This document shows positions 63,452-64,000 of a stretch of 64,000 nucleotides of DNA, piece by piece; positions within the stretch are counted from its first letter, which is position 1; each line of letters begins with the position of its first letter. The notes beneath the pieces are model-generated. The model did not search any database and was not told the origin of the DNA. It saw only the letters and a list, made by a program, of their open reading frames with translations. Source of the DNA: Xiphydria camelus (Eukaryota; Arthropoda; Insecta; Hymenoptera; Xiphydriidae); assembly GCA_963678675.1 (NCBI GenBank), contig OY783199.1, forward strand, positions 1,061,501-1,125,500, in the 5' to 3' direction. The position numbers were made by a program, and so were the translations under genes.

Positions 63452-63527
63452 TGAGCTTGTAAGTCTCGCGATAACAGTTACAAACGACCCTCTCGAAGCC
63501 CGGCGCCGTGCCAGCGAACCCGCAGCT
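63452..63527 (+). repeat. Dispersed repeat block R1, copy 2
   Basis: GAGCTTGTAAGTCTCGCGAT then AACAGTTACAAACGACC. It matches 36966-37036 in order, with moderate divergence. Confidence 0.55.
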
Positions 63528-64000
63528 ATCCCCGCCAGACACTTTCTTTCGACCGAACGCACGGTCGCGGCCAATACTTCGCGTTAAGTCGCGGGGCGCG
63601 GCGGCGAAATGTACCGAGCAAACGTAGGAACACTGCTGCGGAAACGGTGGCGCGGGTATTCGCGTCTATGGGGTCGACGGCGCGGAGAAAGACGGCGGGG
63701 TAGATGCAACCACGGTCGAACGCGTTTGCGAGCGATTTTATTTGCGTTGAGAAGAATGGGGGTGTCCCTCCCTTGCGTGCGGCCGGTACGAGATTTCTCT
63801 CGGCGTATTTCTTTCGCGGAGTTCCTGCTCGAATAAATCATTTTACCGAGAGAGTAGCTCGAGTCCAACTTTCGTAAATAGCACCCCGAGGAAGAAGTTG
63901 GACGTGCGAGGTACACCTGTTAAATTCTTTCGGTTGGTTACTGCGGGGTTACTGCGGGAGAGGAAAAGTTTTAATTTTTCCTTCAAGTAGTTATATAAGG

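Larger units (their letters stand above)
57799..64000. other. Intergenic to window end, no gene seen
   Basis: AT-rich to about 58.8 kb, then CpG-rich in blocks (60.3-61.0, 62.6-63.8 kb). The longest frames (60356-61204 minus, 60483-61046 plus) overlap on opposite strands, one includes a (GA)n run, and neither has a domain. It also holds (GA)n at 61076-61138, block R1 copy 2, and a TATATAAGG at the very end. Confidence 0.5.

Overview
The window reads as insect nuclear DNA, most likely from a hymenopteran (ant, bee or wasp). The species is inference, from protein character, CpG-rich stretches beside AT-rich ones, and abundant short inverted-repeat elements. Five multi-exon protein genes could be rebuilt by hand with consistent splice phases and open frames: PIAS/Su(var)2-10 (SUMO E3 ligase, + strand, 164-5446), an ADAMTS-type secreted metalloprotease (- strand, 16422-6989), an alpha-type nicotinic acetylcholine receptor subunit (- strand, 20796-17077), and two tandem RR-1 cuticular protein genes (+ strand, 45542-49712 and 54374-56341).

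Layout. 1-6.2 kb is PIAS, whose last intron holds two abutting inverted-repeat transposons. 6.4-6.8 kb is a MITE. 7.0-16.4 kb is the ADAMTS gene, with a CpG-rich first intron of 3.6 kb. 17.1-20.8 kb is the receptor gene. 20.8-25.3 kb is intergenic. 25.3-29.9 kb is the most unusual part of the window: an array of seven near-identical 96-bp hairpins separating two kinds of spacer (about 265 bp GC-rich and about 710 bp AT-rich) that occur in both orientations, including an inverted repeat with arms of about 830 bp. 29.9-45.4 kb is gene-poor, with microsatellites, MITEs and short duplicated blocks. 45.4-56.5 kb holds the two cuticle genes, which share a core promoter. 56.5-64 kb shows no gene I can support.

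The genes act in separate processes: sumoylation and chromatin/JAK-STAT control (PIAS), extracellular matrix proteolysis (ADAMTS), cholinergic synaptic transmission (nAChR) and chitin-binding cuticle (RR-1 proteins). Only the cuticle pair forms a real local cluster, with the same exon structure, a two-codon first exon and matching TATA-box regions. The hairpin array and MITEs are non-coding as far as I can see; short reading frames inside them are by-products of the repeats.
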